Assembly (NCBI GenBank): GCA_010909165.1
Contig: MU008182.1
Location: 496,001 to 560,000 of the forward strand
Direction of reading: 5' to 3'
Length of the DNA: 64,000 bases
Source of the DNA: Anthoceros angustus
Lineage: Eukaryota; Streptophyta; Anthocerotopsida; Anthocerotales; Anthocerotaceae
Below are positions 43,301 to 56,786 of this stretch, piece by piece. The notes below the pieces were generated by a model. That model had not been told where the DNA came from. It made no database searches and saw only the letters and a list, made by a program, of their open reading frames with translations. Positions within the stretch are counted from its first letter, which is position 1; each line of letters starts with the position of its first letter. Both the position numbers and the translations under genes were made by a program.

Positions 43301-45350
43301 AGCGGTGGGCTACTGTAGACACTTTTGCGCAAAAAAGAAAGGAGGAGCGAGGAGCAGAGCAGCAGCAGCTGCTGTCTGAAAGCAGCGCAGCGGAAAGGAA
43401 GGAAGGCGAAGGAAAGGAAAGGGTCTGGAGTCTCTGGACTCTGGACATGGGCATGGGCAGCGGCAGCGGCAGCGGCAGCGGCAGCGGCAGGGGCAGGGGC
43501 TGGGGCTGGGGCCGAGCAGCATGGATGCCGTTTCGCCGGCTCCTCGGAGCGCGTGCAGGCTGCAGAGCAGAGCTCCAGAGAGGCAGCAGCAGCAAGGATG
43601 CAGCAGCCCACGATTCGCCAATTGCGACCATTCTTTGGGTCAGTGGCAGCTTTGCAGGAGCCTGTCTTGTCAGGCAAGCTTATCAAATGTGGCTCCGACA
43701 TGAGAGTACGAGCGGTCCCCGCTAGGCTTTCCTTTCGGGCACAACAGTGGCCGCGGCGCCACGCGGCCTGGTCCCATTAGCCCCGCTGCCGTGCTACAGT
43801 CAAAGACGGGCCGATTACCCTTTCCATTAGGGCATCGCCATAAGCCCCGCAGGCCCCGTCATCCATGATCGGGTTCACGTGAAGGCTGACAACTCCAAGC
43901 GCATCGCCGGGTCCCAGCCGGGTCACCACTCGCTCACCACTGCCGACCCTGGTTCCCTCCTCCGGTTAGGGTTTGTCCGCCATCGCCAATCTCCGTCGAG
44001 CTCCACTGCTCCTTCCCTTCCCTTCCCTTCCCTTCCCTTTCCTGCTGGTTCCTGCTGTGCGTGCACAGGCGCAGGTGCATCCCTGGCAGTGCGAGACCGG
44101 CTCTCCCGCTGCTGCTGCCGTTCGTGTGACGCCTCTCCTCGATCACAAATCAGCCGAACCGCCAAAAGATCCATACATGTGTGGAGCCTCTCGTACTTGG
44201 CCCCGGGCCCCCGCCATCATCCGGTACGCAGCAGCAGGACACGCCATGCCGACGGCGGACGGCAGACGGCGGACGGCGGACGCACAGTTGCACAAACCAC
44301 TCCCGTCCACCATGTGTGCCTCGGGCTGCTACACTGCTACAAGGATCGTCTCTCATCCGCCCGATGCTTCCTCCCTTCTGTCTCCTGTCAAACTTCCGTC
44401 TGTCCCCGTCCACACTTTGACTGCCTCCTCCCCTGCCTGCTTCTTCCTGCTTCTGCTTCGAATTCGCTGCGCGTGTCCGACTCCGTAAACATACAAAACA
44501 AAAACAAGCCCTGCCTGCCCTGCCTGCCCCGCTCGGGGGCTCGGCCTCGCTCGCCTTCGATCGATAGCCTAACTGCCGTCAATCATATGCCACACGAGCG
44601 AAGGGCAAAGGTGTCAGCCCAGCCTGATGCCTGATCGCGAGACATACATTCTAGAAGCGTGAATCCTGCAAATCGACATTCTGCAAATCTTTCCGTCCAC
44701 GGCTATCCTATCCTGCTACCTGTTATCTGTACGTACTGCTGCTACGCCCACATTTCCTCCATTTCCTACAGTTTCCCCATTTCCCGCCCCAACTCCTGCC
44801 CCTTCCCACGTTTCACCGTGAACCGGGTCCGTCCTGGATCCCAACATAAAACGCGACGCTTACATAAATTCGGTGGACGACTACAGGTGTGAATGAGCCA
44901 GGCCACCAAAAGCATTCCAGCGCCCACCTCCGTTCGTCGGAAAAGCAGCCATGTGGTGGTGTAAGCTAAGCTAGTCGCTAGTCCGGATTTCAATACTCCA
45001 CCTGCTCCTTCATGTGTTGTCTTCCGGATACCGGGGGCTCAAACACACACACTTGCCTCATGCAGTTCACCCATACATCGGGCTCCCCACATTTTTTGGT
45101 TTCTTGTAGTTCAAGATTATGCTGCAGCAAGTTTTGTTTGAGAAGCACCATGTCATGCTGCGTCACTCACCGTTGTTGCTTCCAAATTAATATTATTTGT
45201 ATTTTTTTCCCGGTACGGCTAGACTGCAGAGAGGGCTGCATAACTTGTCCCATCAAGGCAGCAGATGCTGCTTATACATGTCGTTTAATGCTCTTAGGAT
45301 TCCGTGAAATTGATATCATTTTCCCTTGCCAAATTGAAGAGCTGAAATCC
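43301..45350. other. GC-rich intergenic DNA
   Basis: No supported gene. GGCAGC hexamers at 43459-43500 and TTCCC pentamers at 44003-44040 create artefactual ORFs. Short copies of gacggcggacggcagacgg occur near 44248-44282. Confidence 0.55.
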
Positions 45351-47149
45351 TAGTACTTTTTTTATATTTTTAATTTATTTTATTTTAAACTAGACTTTAT
45401 GTTTCCGATGTCGAAGAAAGCTCCAAGTTCTAGAATATCCTCGCACATATAAGACAACCAACGTTAACTTGATATCTCAAAGTTGAAAAATGTATTCCTA
45501 CACGCGTCCATAACAAAACGGCACTTTAGATAACAAACTTTGTGATGAAGCATATTTTAAAACAATGAACGACAAAAGCCTAAGATTCCTTTCCAGCACC
45601 AAAAATACAATTAAGATTTGCACTTCATTTGTCCCAAAATTGTAAAAATATTTATAAAATATTTTATAAGGATAAAGTTTTTATGTTATCCCAAGAATTC
45701 CCCTTTATCAAAAATAGATATCAAACTCTAGCATCTATGTATCCTCCGAGCATTGTCAACGAGGTCATATGCAACAATATTTCATCCCGTGTGGCTCATA
45801 GTAAAAGCATTTGCACTTGTTTCTAAGTTTCTTTTACGCGTCTAATTTATTCATATAGATTAGAGTTAAGCACATCTAAGTTTTGTTTATGTAGTCCAAA
45901 CATCTTAATGGTAAACAAATTATTGAAATGTGAGGTAATTTGACATGTTGAAACAATTACCAAAAATATAGTGATTTTCGTAATAGTTAGTGCACAAAAG
46001 TTGTTCGATAGATGCATATTTTTATTGTGACATACGTCTAGATGTTCTTATTGTATTGATAAACCTTGGACACTGCCTTTGGCTTAAGTTCTTATAAGGA
46101 AAAGTTTTTCTTTTCCACAAACTTACACGGCAAATGTGTGTGACTGAAGTTCAATATTGGTCAACCACCCGGAACCCATTATGTACCATAACTCTAACGA
46201 GACAAATGCTTGAAACTATTTTGGTCAAATGACATGTGTTGTTGTTTTGAAGATGGTAACGATTTTATTACTTACCTCGTGACTGACTGTCTGCCTCCTT
46301 TTCTGTGTAGCATTTCAGAGTGCTTGTCTGGGTGTAGAAGCAAACTTGTTTGCAACTAATAGATTAGTAGAGAGGGTATCTTTATAAAGTATATGTAGAC
46401 AATACGAGTTCTTGAGTGGGTAACTGCTAAAACTAAAATTGATAACAAAATATGAAAACCACCCAAACTCCTATAAGTGCTGGATGAAGCATTTACACTA
46501 ATTTAACCATTCCAACACTCTCACTTAGTTGACTCGACAATACTTAGGCTAGCTTGATTTGCATTTGAAGCAACACTCTTATCCATTTGTCCTTGTTTCC
46601 AAAGCTAGAATAAAGGTGCATGTGGGAGGGAATCTCAAATGAGTGCTCGAAACTCGCATGTAATTCGTGGAATAAGAAACACTCAATTTTGTTCTTAGTT
46701 TTTCTTCCCTTAAGAACATGGCAACTCACAATGATTTGGAACTCGCCCTCCTAGTTGGGTCCCTCTTTGTAATTCAGGTTTATTGCATAGTAAATAGACA
46801 CTAAAGCTTGCATTAAGGCAGGTAAATTCAAAGGTCTTGAGATTATAAAGGATTGCTTGAGACAATAAAGGGTATTGAGCAACTTGTACACAATCTTTGC
46901 AATAGAAAAGAAGGATAGGCGTCTCCAGTGCTCCAACGCTAGCTAGCTATGCATATACAACGGTCATGGGAAGCACCGAACCGATCCGAGACGCCTCTCG
47001 GGAAGTGGAGTTAGGTGATTAAATTAATTGTTTGTCTCTTTTGTTGAGTAAGGGGAGTGGAGGTTACATGGTGAAAATCATTCCATGTTCACCATGGGAA
47101 GTGAGACGGGATAGCTAGAGAAATGTACCTCTTATATAGTTATTTAAAT
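45351..47149. other. AT-rich island without a recognised gene
   Basis: About 1.8 kb of distinctly AT-rich DNA between GC-rich flanks, with few ORFs and no domain. The change near 45350 is abrupt. The right part (46920-47150) is less AT-rich and holds a possible TATA motif (cttatatagttat, about 47131). It could be an unrecognised transposon body. Confidence 0.5.
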
Positions 47150-47285
47150 ATTTTAGCACCACAAGTCGGTGGTACAAGGGGTTGGCACGCTAGAATACAC
47201 TCTTGAGCAGCGAGTTCTTTCATGTGAGATGCCCAATAAATAAAGTAATAAATAAAATAAAAAATAAAAAATAAAAAGTAAATGA
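47150..47285 (+). mobile_element. SINE-like unit with A-rich tail
   Basis: TGGTACAAGGGG (47170-47181) fits a Pol III A box. GCGAGTTCTTTC about 30 nt later is a weak B box. The short body ends in an A-rich tail (47235-47284: aataaaataaaaaataaaaa and similar). Tail plus A box suggests a small tRNA-derived SINE or relic. I could not identify flanking target duplications. Confidence 0.35.
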
Positions 47286-47590
47286 AAGTAAAGTTATGAA
47301 AAAGCAGAAATAAGCATAAAAAATGATTGGGTGGGTAGGAGTTATGGCAAAGCATTTGGGTAACAATGACATATGTGTATATGCAGGGCAGCTGGGCAGG
47401 CCGACATGGTATGACAGAGCACATGGATGTGACATGAGTGTGGCCGACACAAAAACTGAAAGTGGGGCGTGGTATTGGTGTTCGGTGTTGGAGGTGGAGG
47501 GCAGCCGGGCCCATAGTTGGGAGTTGATGAGACGGAGGCGGTGCGGCCTGCACCAAGCAGGGGGCCTGGGCCTGCAACTGTTGGCCGACT

Positions 47591-47758
47591 GTCCGGTGGC
47601 CGGTGCCTCGTTCGCAACCCGTCTCCATACGATGCATGCGTCATGCAGGCCAGGATAGGCCCGCGGCGGCCAGTGTCCGGTGGCCGGTGCCTCGCTCGTA
47701 ACCCGTCTCCATACGATGCATGCGTCATGCAGGCCAGGATAGGCCCGCGGCGGCCAGG
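47591..47758. repeat. 84-bp tandem duplication
   Basis: Two copies, 47591-47674 and 47675-47758, starting gtccggtggccggtgcctcg, differing at about two positions. 84 is a multiple of 3, so an ORF runs through both copies, but nothing else supports coding. Confidence 0.9.
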
Positions 47759-48843
47759 GCCAGCGGGCAGCGGGCAGCGGGCAGCCCTCGGCGGGCAGCC
47801 CTAGCCCTAGCTAGCCTCAGGCGGGGCCGGGGCCGGGGCCGGGGCCAGGGCCGGGGCCCGGACTCGGGGATGCGGCATCCCGCAGCATATGCCTGTGCCT
47901 TTCGACATCCCACCGCCAAGCATGCTAAATTTGCACGCCATGTGGCGCCTCGGTGGGCTGGGCTGGGCTGCTCCTACAAGCCTTCCAGTCCAGCAGCACT
48001 GGCCAGCTACAGACTACAGAGCTCATGTTTTTTGTAACATTTCTGCTTCTGCCCTCTTCGCCTCGCCTCTCCTCGCCTCCCCCGATCAACAGTCCACCGA
48101 AGTCTATCGCTCATGGCGCCTGGGCATCAGCAACTGGGTACCCAAGCCAAGCCGAGCCCAGCCCAGCCCAGCCAAGCCAAGCCAAGCCAGCACACAGACG
48201 CATAGGCAGTGTGACATGGACATGGCAGTGATGCAATGCCGTTCCCCATGCATTGCCAAGGCGTCGGCGGAGTCAATGGCCCGCAGGCACATAGATTTGG
48301 CTCCATGCCTGCAGCCTGCACAGCCTGCACAGCCTGCAGCAGAGTCGGGGCTGTCTGGAGAGCCTCGCTCCGGCTCCAGCGTAGGTGATCAAAGTGGACG
48401 CGCCGAGGGCGAGGGCGAGGGCGAGGGCGAGGGCGAGGCCAAGTGCGAGGCCAAGTGCGAGTCCGGTCGCCACACGCTTATGCGCTTACGTCCCGTCGCA
48501 TAAGACGTTGTGTGGACACATTAATAACTGCTGTCGCGGGATTAACTCACCTGCACAGTGCACAGTGCACGGAGCACGGTGCACAGCGCACAGTGAACAG
48601 TGCACAGTGCACAGTGCACAGTGGCGAGTGCGCGGTCTAGGGCATAGCGACCGCGACCCCAGAGCAGCATTCGCATTCGTTGCCCTGCCCCCTGCATTGA
48701 TGAATCTGCGCACAGTGAAGTGGCAAAACTGGAGGGCAGGCGCCCAGATTCCATTCCCCAGGTCGGGAGCCGGACACCCCGCCCACCTGCCGCTTTAACG
48801 AACAAGGCTGGGATCCGGAGCAGGAGCAGGAGGAGGAGCAGGT

Positions 48844-48889
<46 letters not shown>

Positions 48890-51800
48890 CAGGCTCCTTC
48901 AGACAGAGAACGATGCATCGCATCGGGTGGGAGAATGGACCAGGGGAAATGGAAGCCGGAATGGAAGCCGGCTTCCGCCTTCCATTCCGGCTGCCGGGAT
49001 CACAAAGTCGCACACGAAACCAGCCCAGCCTCTAAGCCCAAGTCTTGCATCCCACACGCCGCTGGCGTCGCAACACTTGGCAGGCAGGCCCGACCAGCCA
49101 CCAGGTAGCGCCACCCGGTGGCTGCTGTTGGCGCAACGTTTGCGCCGGCGGCCCACGCCCACGCGAGACACTCGCTTGCACGTTCCTGCCCAAATCGACC
49201 GAGCCTGTCAGGCGCCGCACGTGGCAGGTGACGACCCCATGGGACCAGGCCTCTCCGCTCCCCACCCCACCCCACCCCACCTGCGCAGGCCTCAGCCTCA
49301 GCCTCAGCCTCTAGAGGCCTCAGGTCAAACTCCTCCCTCCTTCCCGACCCGGGGCCCCCCTTTATTATTACGGCTCCGACACTCCACTCCTGCGCATACA
49401 CATACACATACACATACACTTGCACATACACGAGAGAAAGCGAGCTATTTGTTTAATGCGTTCCTCCCTTTTGAAAATCCTTTCATTATTCATATACAAA
49501 TACCTACCTACACATACACACCAGGTATAGGTAGGTAGGTACATACTCATAAGTCTGGAATGTCGCTTAAAAAATGCAGCGTTCGAGGAGAGACGACTTT
49601 ATGACAAGCCCAGCTCCCGCTGCCCTGCTAAACAGCAGGAGCAGCGAGCAGGTAGCAGGCAGGTCGAGGCGACACCCCAAACCCACAACCTCGAACCAGC
49701 CACACAAGCCGCGACTTTAAACGCATTCAATTCAAACTATTTCTCTCTTTCCTTGAGCAGAGCTACGATTTGCGTGCCCATGTTGCCTTGGGGCCTGCAG
49801 CGCTTGTCTTCATCCGGCCTCGAGGCCACGACACGAGACGAGCCGGGCCTGGCACTCGGGCCCAGTGTGAGTAATGCGAGCCTACTACAAGCCACACCCA
49901 AAACGCCTTGCACTCTCACTGCAAAGTCAGCCCTCTCACCCGATGCCGAGGGGACTTGGCTTCTTTGGACGCACTTATTCTCATCCCGCTCCCCAGATTG
50001 ATCCTCTTGACCTCGCATACGTGCAGGCCTACGAGGCTTCAAACTTCACAACCCAGGCATGCTCTCTTCGCGGATAGTCTACGTACTGTGTGTACCTGCA
50101 CTACATCGATGAGCACATTTCCGCTTCAGCCTTGAGCCTTCGGCATTGAGCCTTCGGCCTCGAGCCTTCGGCCTTGAGCCTTCAGCGCCCCCAAGAGATA
50201 CCGCTCCCCATGCGCACACAGCACACACATATGTACATGCGTACGCTTGCTGAGCAAGCAAAACGCATGCTTGAATACGACTCCGAGTACGAATCCGCAG
50301 AGGCTGGGGCTGGGGCTGTGGCTGGGGCTGTGGCTGGGGCTGTGGCTGTGGCCGTGGCCGTGGCTGTGGGTGGAACGGGCGGGTAGGTTGGCAGCCGGGG
50401 CCAGCGGGGCCCGCCACGGCAGGCCCGGCGCCCGGCTCCCGGCTCCCGGCTCGACGTCAGCCGAGGCCTGGCTTTGTGGAACGGAGCGTCCCGTCGCGCG
50501 GCCTCGGCCTCGGCCTCGGCCCCTACCTTTGCTTAAGCTTCAGGAGCATTTAGTTATCCAGGCTGATGCTGGTGCTGGTGCTGATGATGGGCCCCCTTGC
50601 TTGGCGCTGGCCTCATGTGAGTCATGAGTCATTAAAGGCTCGAGGCTGGCTTAGCCTGGGCCCCGATTGCCGATTGCCGATTGCCGATTACCGCTTACCC
50701 TGCGTCACGTTGAGGCAGCTCCAACTCCAAAGCTGGCGCTAAATGCCAGGGGCGCTGCCAAAGTGTGGGCCACGCGTGTGTGTTAACACTATTCTACAAT
50801 ATCGACAAAGGGATGACACTGATGCTGCTGATCAACGCTAAGGCCCGCTGCCCGCTGCCAGACACGGAATTTGGCGCCCCTTCTTTCTTAGATTTCGAGT
50901 CATAACGGCATCATAACTGCGCATACCACCAAAACCATGGGAATGGGAGGCTGCATTCATGGCAATCGTAATTTGTTACTATCACCACACTCTCCTTCCC
51001 ACATTCCACATAATGCACAGTGTTATATGATAAGCCCGCCACCTGATACGACCCTTGCACCAATCCCGGGATATGGCTTTAGTGGTGGGACTGTGGGTAG
51101 GACAAAACAAAGGTGGCCCGTGGGGAGCAAGGGAGAAGCGACCGCCTTACCTTTCATTATTATAATTCTTCTTCCTCCTCCTCGTCCTCCTCCTTGTAGT
51201 CTAGCTTACGGGCTTGGCATGGCAAGCGGCAGAGCCGGAAGTTGAAGCGCCCTCCAGGGCAATCATGGGCGCTGCTCCAAGCAGCTCCTGGGCTGCTTCT
51301 AGACGGGGGCCGGGGCCGGGACCCGAGTCCCGACCCGACTCGGGCCGACTCGACCCGACCCGACTCGGGCCCCTGCCCCCTGCCCCCTGGCCCTGGCCCT
51401 GGCCCCCGCCTCCCCCGGCCCAGGCCCCGGCCCCGGAAATTTAATCTGATTCCAGAACACACTACACGTATCTGGTATCCAGTATGCAGTATCTTGGTGG
51501 ATGCGGCAGCGGGCAGCGGGCAGCGGGCAGTGTGCACACCAGCCCCATCCCCTGCGTACAGTATGTATGTGTATGTATGTATGTATGTATGTACCCAGGT
51601 AGGCGAGTAAACACCAGCCGGTATAGTAGGTGGGTGCGTACGTCGGCTGATTAGATCACAGCATCACAGCCTGCAACGACAACAAGGAGCAGTAGCCGCA
51701 GTGAGCACAAGATCCACTTTTTCGTACCTTGCAGTCTGCACTGTACTTCCAGCGCCCGTGTTGGGGTGACGAAAGATCGCTGCCGTGACGCCGGCCTCTC

Positions 51801-53246
51801 CTAGACTTGGACATCACACCTCACCTCCTCGGCCATCTACGTATCTCGTGTGCGTAGTCTGGGTATACATGATCTGCGAATACGCGGCCCCCATCCAGGA
51901 ACTTGCAACATGCAGCAGAACGCATTGCATTGCATTGCATTTCCATGGCTTGTGCGAAGAGAGACCGAGGTCACCGGGCTGTGCAACACGCCACGGCTGC
52001 TTCAGATGAGACGGCGCCTGCTGCAGCCTGCTGCACCACTGCAGGTCAAGGCCCCACACACCAAAACACAGCTGCCTTGGCCTTGGCCTGGGCCCCGGGG
52101 CCCCGGGGCCCCGGGCCCCTGGCCCCTGGCTGCTAATTCTAAGCGTGGCCAGCCTCCTGCATGCCTCCAACGAAAACACGCATACTTGAAACACCCATGT
52201 GCGGATGAATGTGGCCAGGAAACCATCCATCCCCAAGTGGCATAAGCAGACAAACACCACGCCTATGCCTATGTATTACATGATATATCTGGGCTGCAGC
52301 CTGGGCATTGGGCGAGGCCAGGCAGTTGCCAATGCACAACGGGCAGGCACCACGCCAACGACAGTCCACACAAGGCTCCACCTCCAGTACAAAACCTGAC
52401 GGAGGAAGTCATCAGTCAGCTTTGACTGTTGAACGTTGGCCGTTGTTTGCTTGGCCACACTTTTCTGACCTCGTCCGTCACTGCTGCACCGGTTCCGTTC
52501 CTGCGTGGGGCAGCCCACCGCAGCTCTCTAAGTCTCCGTGCTACCCATCTACGAGTGATATGTACATTTGTAGATTTACCCGGGCACCACAGCCGCAATC
52601 ATGTTGCTAACACATTCCATTCGCTCTTTGCGCCTCTCAGCACACACTCCTGAAACTCTTACACACAAGCAAAGCAAAAGCATAACAACAAGCACAGGCA
52701 CAGGCACAGGCACAAGCACAAGCACATGCAAATGCTCGTCAGCCGACCGACCCATCATAATGTTCCGGGCTTCCCCTAGTATGTAGTCTGCCCATGAGCA
52801 CGCTACTGGATTCCGATTCTACAAGATCGGGGCAAGCCATTAGATGCAATACAGCACTGCTGCACAGCAGGATGCTAATGCTTACCACCAACTTTTTACC
52901 CCAGTCCACTGTCCGAAGACCGGGCTGCATCGTCCAGCTGTTTCGCGGGTACCGCTCCTGTAACTGTGCACTGCCAAGTGTTCGAGCTCTGAAAACTCGT
53001 TGGACTGGTGTCTTCCTTCGTACAGACAAAAACCCAGAAGATGCCAGTACGGGGGTTACCGTTGAGTCCATGCTGCAGTATGTATGTACTGCCCCGCCCA
53101 CCTGGTCTAAAGCCTTATGAAGCACATGAAATCCACAACAACGATGGCCCACGTTGCCTTCTCATTTTCTCCTTCCGCTATGATGTTACAAGCGCACATC
53201 GCTTGCGCAGCCGTGCTCACATGGACACAACGCTCATTTCTACTCC
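47759..53246. other. Gene-free GC-rich region with many microsatellites
   Basis: No supported gene. Arrays: GAGGGC (48408-48440), GTGCACA-type (48553-48622), GGAGCA (48815-48890), CACATA (49395-49430), GCTGTGGCTGGG-type (50305-50367), GTAT (51553-51592) and CACAGG/CACAAG (52690-52725). Long ORFs overlap these arrays and are not credible. The 3' end of the ETG1 transcript probably lies just below 53246. Confidence 0.55.
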
Positions 53247-56200
53247 TTAGCAGCATCGTACTCTTTCAGCCAATCTCCTCTCCAACTCCTTCACGCTGTG
53301 CCACTTGTCTGCCGAAAGCGTCGTCTCTCCGTAGCTCAGCGACATCAGTCTCCCCATCGTTAGCCATCTGCAAAAGGCCCACAATCCCAACAGCCCATCA
53401 GGCCAGCAATCAGGAATCATACTACTTCGCGAACTCTAAGATTCAACACCCTCCATGCAAAGCTTGCCTGTGAAAATCGTCGGGCCCGAGAGACCTGTCT
53501 TCCTGCCTGGCACTGACCAAATCGCCCTCCACGATCTGCGGCATACGGGACAGCAAGTCAAAGTGACCTCTCTCATTCCTCACACTTATACACTTACACT
53601 TAACACAGGACAACTCCTGACAACCTGCACCACGACCACGAAACCCGTCACCGAGGCATACCTGCAGCATGCGGGGATCGATAGAGTATGACAAGCCACG
53701 AACGTAGTTCAAGTACAAGCGCCACTTCGAGATGTCTTCATCGTTGCCCACCAAGTGGCATAGGCTGGCCGTAGACTTGAGTGGTACCACAGCATCGGCT
53801 GGCAGGAGTTTTGCTTTCGCTTGAGACGTCACAAGAACTGGGACATCTGCTGGCATTTCCATCTTGTAGTACTTGAAGTCATACTCCACCTGCATGGGTA
53901 GCTCCACTCAGTGCGAAGATATGCTTTTACCGATACACAGCTCTACCATCATGCTGCCGACAAATACCTTCTGACACTGCATAAGTCGCTTCAGACCGGT
54001 TACATTTTGCACTCCAATACCAGTCAGCTGGCCCGCGTGTAGAGTAGTTTCATCGATTGTTAAGTGCGTTCCTTCTGCTAGCTGCAGCGGTCCTGCTAAC
54101 AGCCTGTGGAAGCAACAACCAACTCAACATCGGGCGGGATACATTCATCCACGGATTAGCAGCTTTACGCAGTGCCACGAACCTGTTGCTTTCGTAGTCC
54201 TTCGAAGGAGAGAAGGATGCCGTGTTGAGTAGTTCCAGAGTTAGGGGCATTGTGTGTGAACGGGGTAGCAAGAAAGCTACAGCCTGTGCAGCTACTGCCG
54301 CCAGAGATGGGGAGAGGTCTGCAGCCGCAACCTGACAGCCGGTGATATTCAGAGACAGCTTTCCCAAGGCAAGGTCATCCTTTCGAGTGTGCACCTGCAG
54401 AAAGGGCCGGAATGGGCTCACTGAATTTGAAGCTCTTGTTAAAAGTTCCACCATTTGCAGTCACAGCTTCAGAGAGGCAAACGAGGGCGTGCGCACCACC
54501 TTTGCCGCAGCCCACCTGAGAAAGCATGTGCAGCAGGAAGTACTCGCCGACCAGACGGTCCCCACCAAAGCTGCGTGTTAATCCTTGCAGCAAGGAACAT
54601 CTCACTTCACCCACATTCGAGGGGGGCGCAGCCTGAATCATTGGATAAAGTGGACATTACAGGGCATCTCAGACAGACAGCCAAACCGAATGCCTGAACG
54701 TAAGAAAGGGACTGCGGTTTCACAGTGTTACCAGAAGGGTGGACATCGGAGGTGCCATGCTGGGAAGAGACAACATAAAATTGTGACCGTGAAGCTTTCG
54801 CCAGGTGAAACAGTGCAAACGAGGTACCTGCATGCCCGTGTCCCTGTTAGAAGCACTGTGAACATCAATGCAAGATGACACATACTCTAACTTATCTTTG
54901 CTGCTGGTGGACTCCAGTCCTTCTCAAGGGTACCTTACTAGCTGGTAGGTGAAACACCAGATTGTCTTCCGTATCTGCTTCAGTGACTCCTTGAGCAATA
55001 AATGCATTCGTCGATAGCTGGGGGTCGAAAGTGACAACTCCGACAAATTCCACAACGTCATTCAACTTCAGGTCTGCATCAGCACCGTCATAAACCTGTG
55101 TAGAGGGTCATAAGTTGACCTTACACGACTCTCATGCACAGGAGTCAAAGCCATGATCCTGAATGAAACAGTGACGAGCGGTACCTTCACCAGGCATGTG
55201 AAAAGTTTGGGCTCAGGAATAGGCATATTCAGATCGACAGGTTTGCGCGCGTCGTTGCAAGACAGCCTTCTGCCCTCTTCTCTCTGCAGACAAGCAACCA
55301 CTTTAACCTCCCATCACTTGCACGAACGGAATCGGTGCTGGAATAAGAACGGACAAGAATACGCTACGCCGGTGCAATCAACTGAGCATCACCCTTCTCT
55401 TCCGTTCCGCAGACCAGTCTGACGATGTATCGGACTCCATGTCCTGGAAACAAGAGTTGCTCAATACAATACGTTCCCAAGGAGCGGAACATGATGATAA
55501 AGTCCTAAACAAAAACGATCCCAAATGAGTGAGGTAAAACTTACAACAGGTCCATCTTCTGCTGAGGACTCCCTTGACCGTTTGTCCCTATTTCCTACAG
55601 AATCATCGCTAGGGAGTGTGGAAGGGTTTACAGCAACAGCTTCCTTCACCCAGGAGTTCTCCCCAGGAATCTGACATGAAAGATGCCAACTCACTTAACG
55701 TTAAAAGAGAAGAACATGCAGCAGGCAACAAGATCAACTGAGCCTAGGACTAAGACCAGTGCAAAATTCAGTTTCAGCTGTCAGCGGCTATAACGTATTG
55801 CCATACAGGGACTACTCACGGGAACAACATAGAGCAGACGCCTATCCCACAATGCTGTCTCCGCCTCAGGATGAACATCCGCGGTGTCGGTAAACTTCCC
55901 TGTGTGCCACGATGAGCCTACCTGCCATCCCCGAAATGCCCAATAAGAAACCAAAATTAACAGTTGTATGACTCTTGGAGAACCACAGTCGATGTCCACG
56001 GACCCTCACCTTGTATGCTCCAACGTAGTACTCATTGTCGAACATATCCTGTATCTGCAACCAGCAAATGAGAGGTGAACTCGCATAACCTCATCCATGC
56101 CCGGAGCGGAGGGAACGGCATTCCGCAGCCAAATGAGTCGAGGAGGAACGCAACCTACCATCCCCCGAAACCGTACAAGAGAATTTGCGGGGATTGAATC

Positions 56201-56473
56201 CATAGGCACAGCATTCAGCTCTGGCACCTGCACAGAAAGAAGCAAGTGTCGAACTTTGAGGATGCAAAGTAGCCAATACCCAGGAGGCGGTGGATGTTAG
56301 GAAAAGCCAACCTTTGCCAGACCTCCCTCATCATAGAGACACCTTTGGAACAAATCTCGAACACCCCAGTCAGACTTGGACAAATCCGCTGGTGCCGTGT
56401 CACAAGTCCTCTGAAACAAAATTCTGACGGCACCAAGCGGATTCCGGACGCAGTCCATTGCTGGGCCTACCAT
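53247..56473 (-). CDS. ETG1: ETG1 / MCM-binding protein
   Basis: MCMBP family (Arabidopsis E2F TARGET GENE 1). It binds the MCM2-7 replicative helicase in the nucleus and is needed for replication progress and sister-chromatid cohesion. It starts at ATG 56473 (MVGPAMDCVRNPLGAVRI), matching the family N-terminus. Following exons: DSIPANSLVRFRGMV; IQDMFDNEYYVGAYK; ETALWDRRLLYVVPV; PEPKLFTCLVK; DADLKLNDVVEFVGVVTFDP; VPRLHCFTWRKLHGHNF; DRLVGEYFLLHMLSQ; LALGKLSLNITGC; MPLTLELLNTASFSPSKDYE; VEYDFKYYKMEMPADVPVLV; and VEGDLVSARQEDRSLGPDDF. The last exon (53247-53367), LTMGRLMSLSYGETTLSADK, ends at TAA. The last intron (53368-53467) begins with GC, and phase agrees. All conserved blocks are present, so the gene looks intact. 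Confidence 0.93.
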
Positions 56474-56786
56474 GGCTATGACTCCCTGCAGATGCTCCTA
56501 AGCTGCTTCTTTCAGGCTCCGGAAATGCAGCTGCAGAACGAATTGAGTCGCAACAACAGAGAAGCACCTAGGAATGTTGGCCAAACGCCGCACAAGCTGC
56601 GTTCCCGCCAAAACACCCGGAAAGCGAGAAGTGAGGCACTGTAACTTCTAACGTTGGCCTCGGGGCTCCGAAAGGAACCGCGTGAATGATGTGCACCACA
56701 AGGAGTTGCTAGATTGAAAAAAAATGCGTGATATGGATTCCACGATCTGTGGATAGAGACTACACAGAATGTTGCAATCGACTAAA

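Noticed and set aside
46921-47050. Possible 5S rRNA fragment (catgggaagcaccgaacc...)
   Set aside because: A short run looked 5S-like, but the order and spacing of conserved 5S segments do not match nuclear, plastid or mitochondrial 5S rRNA as I know them.
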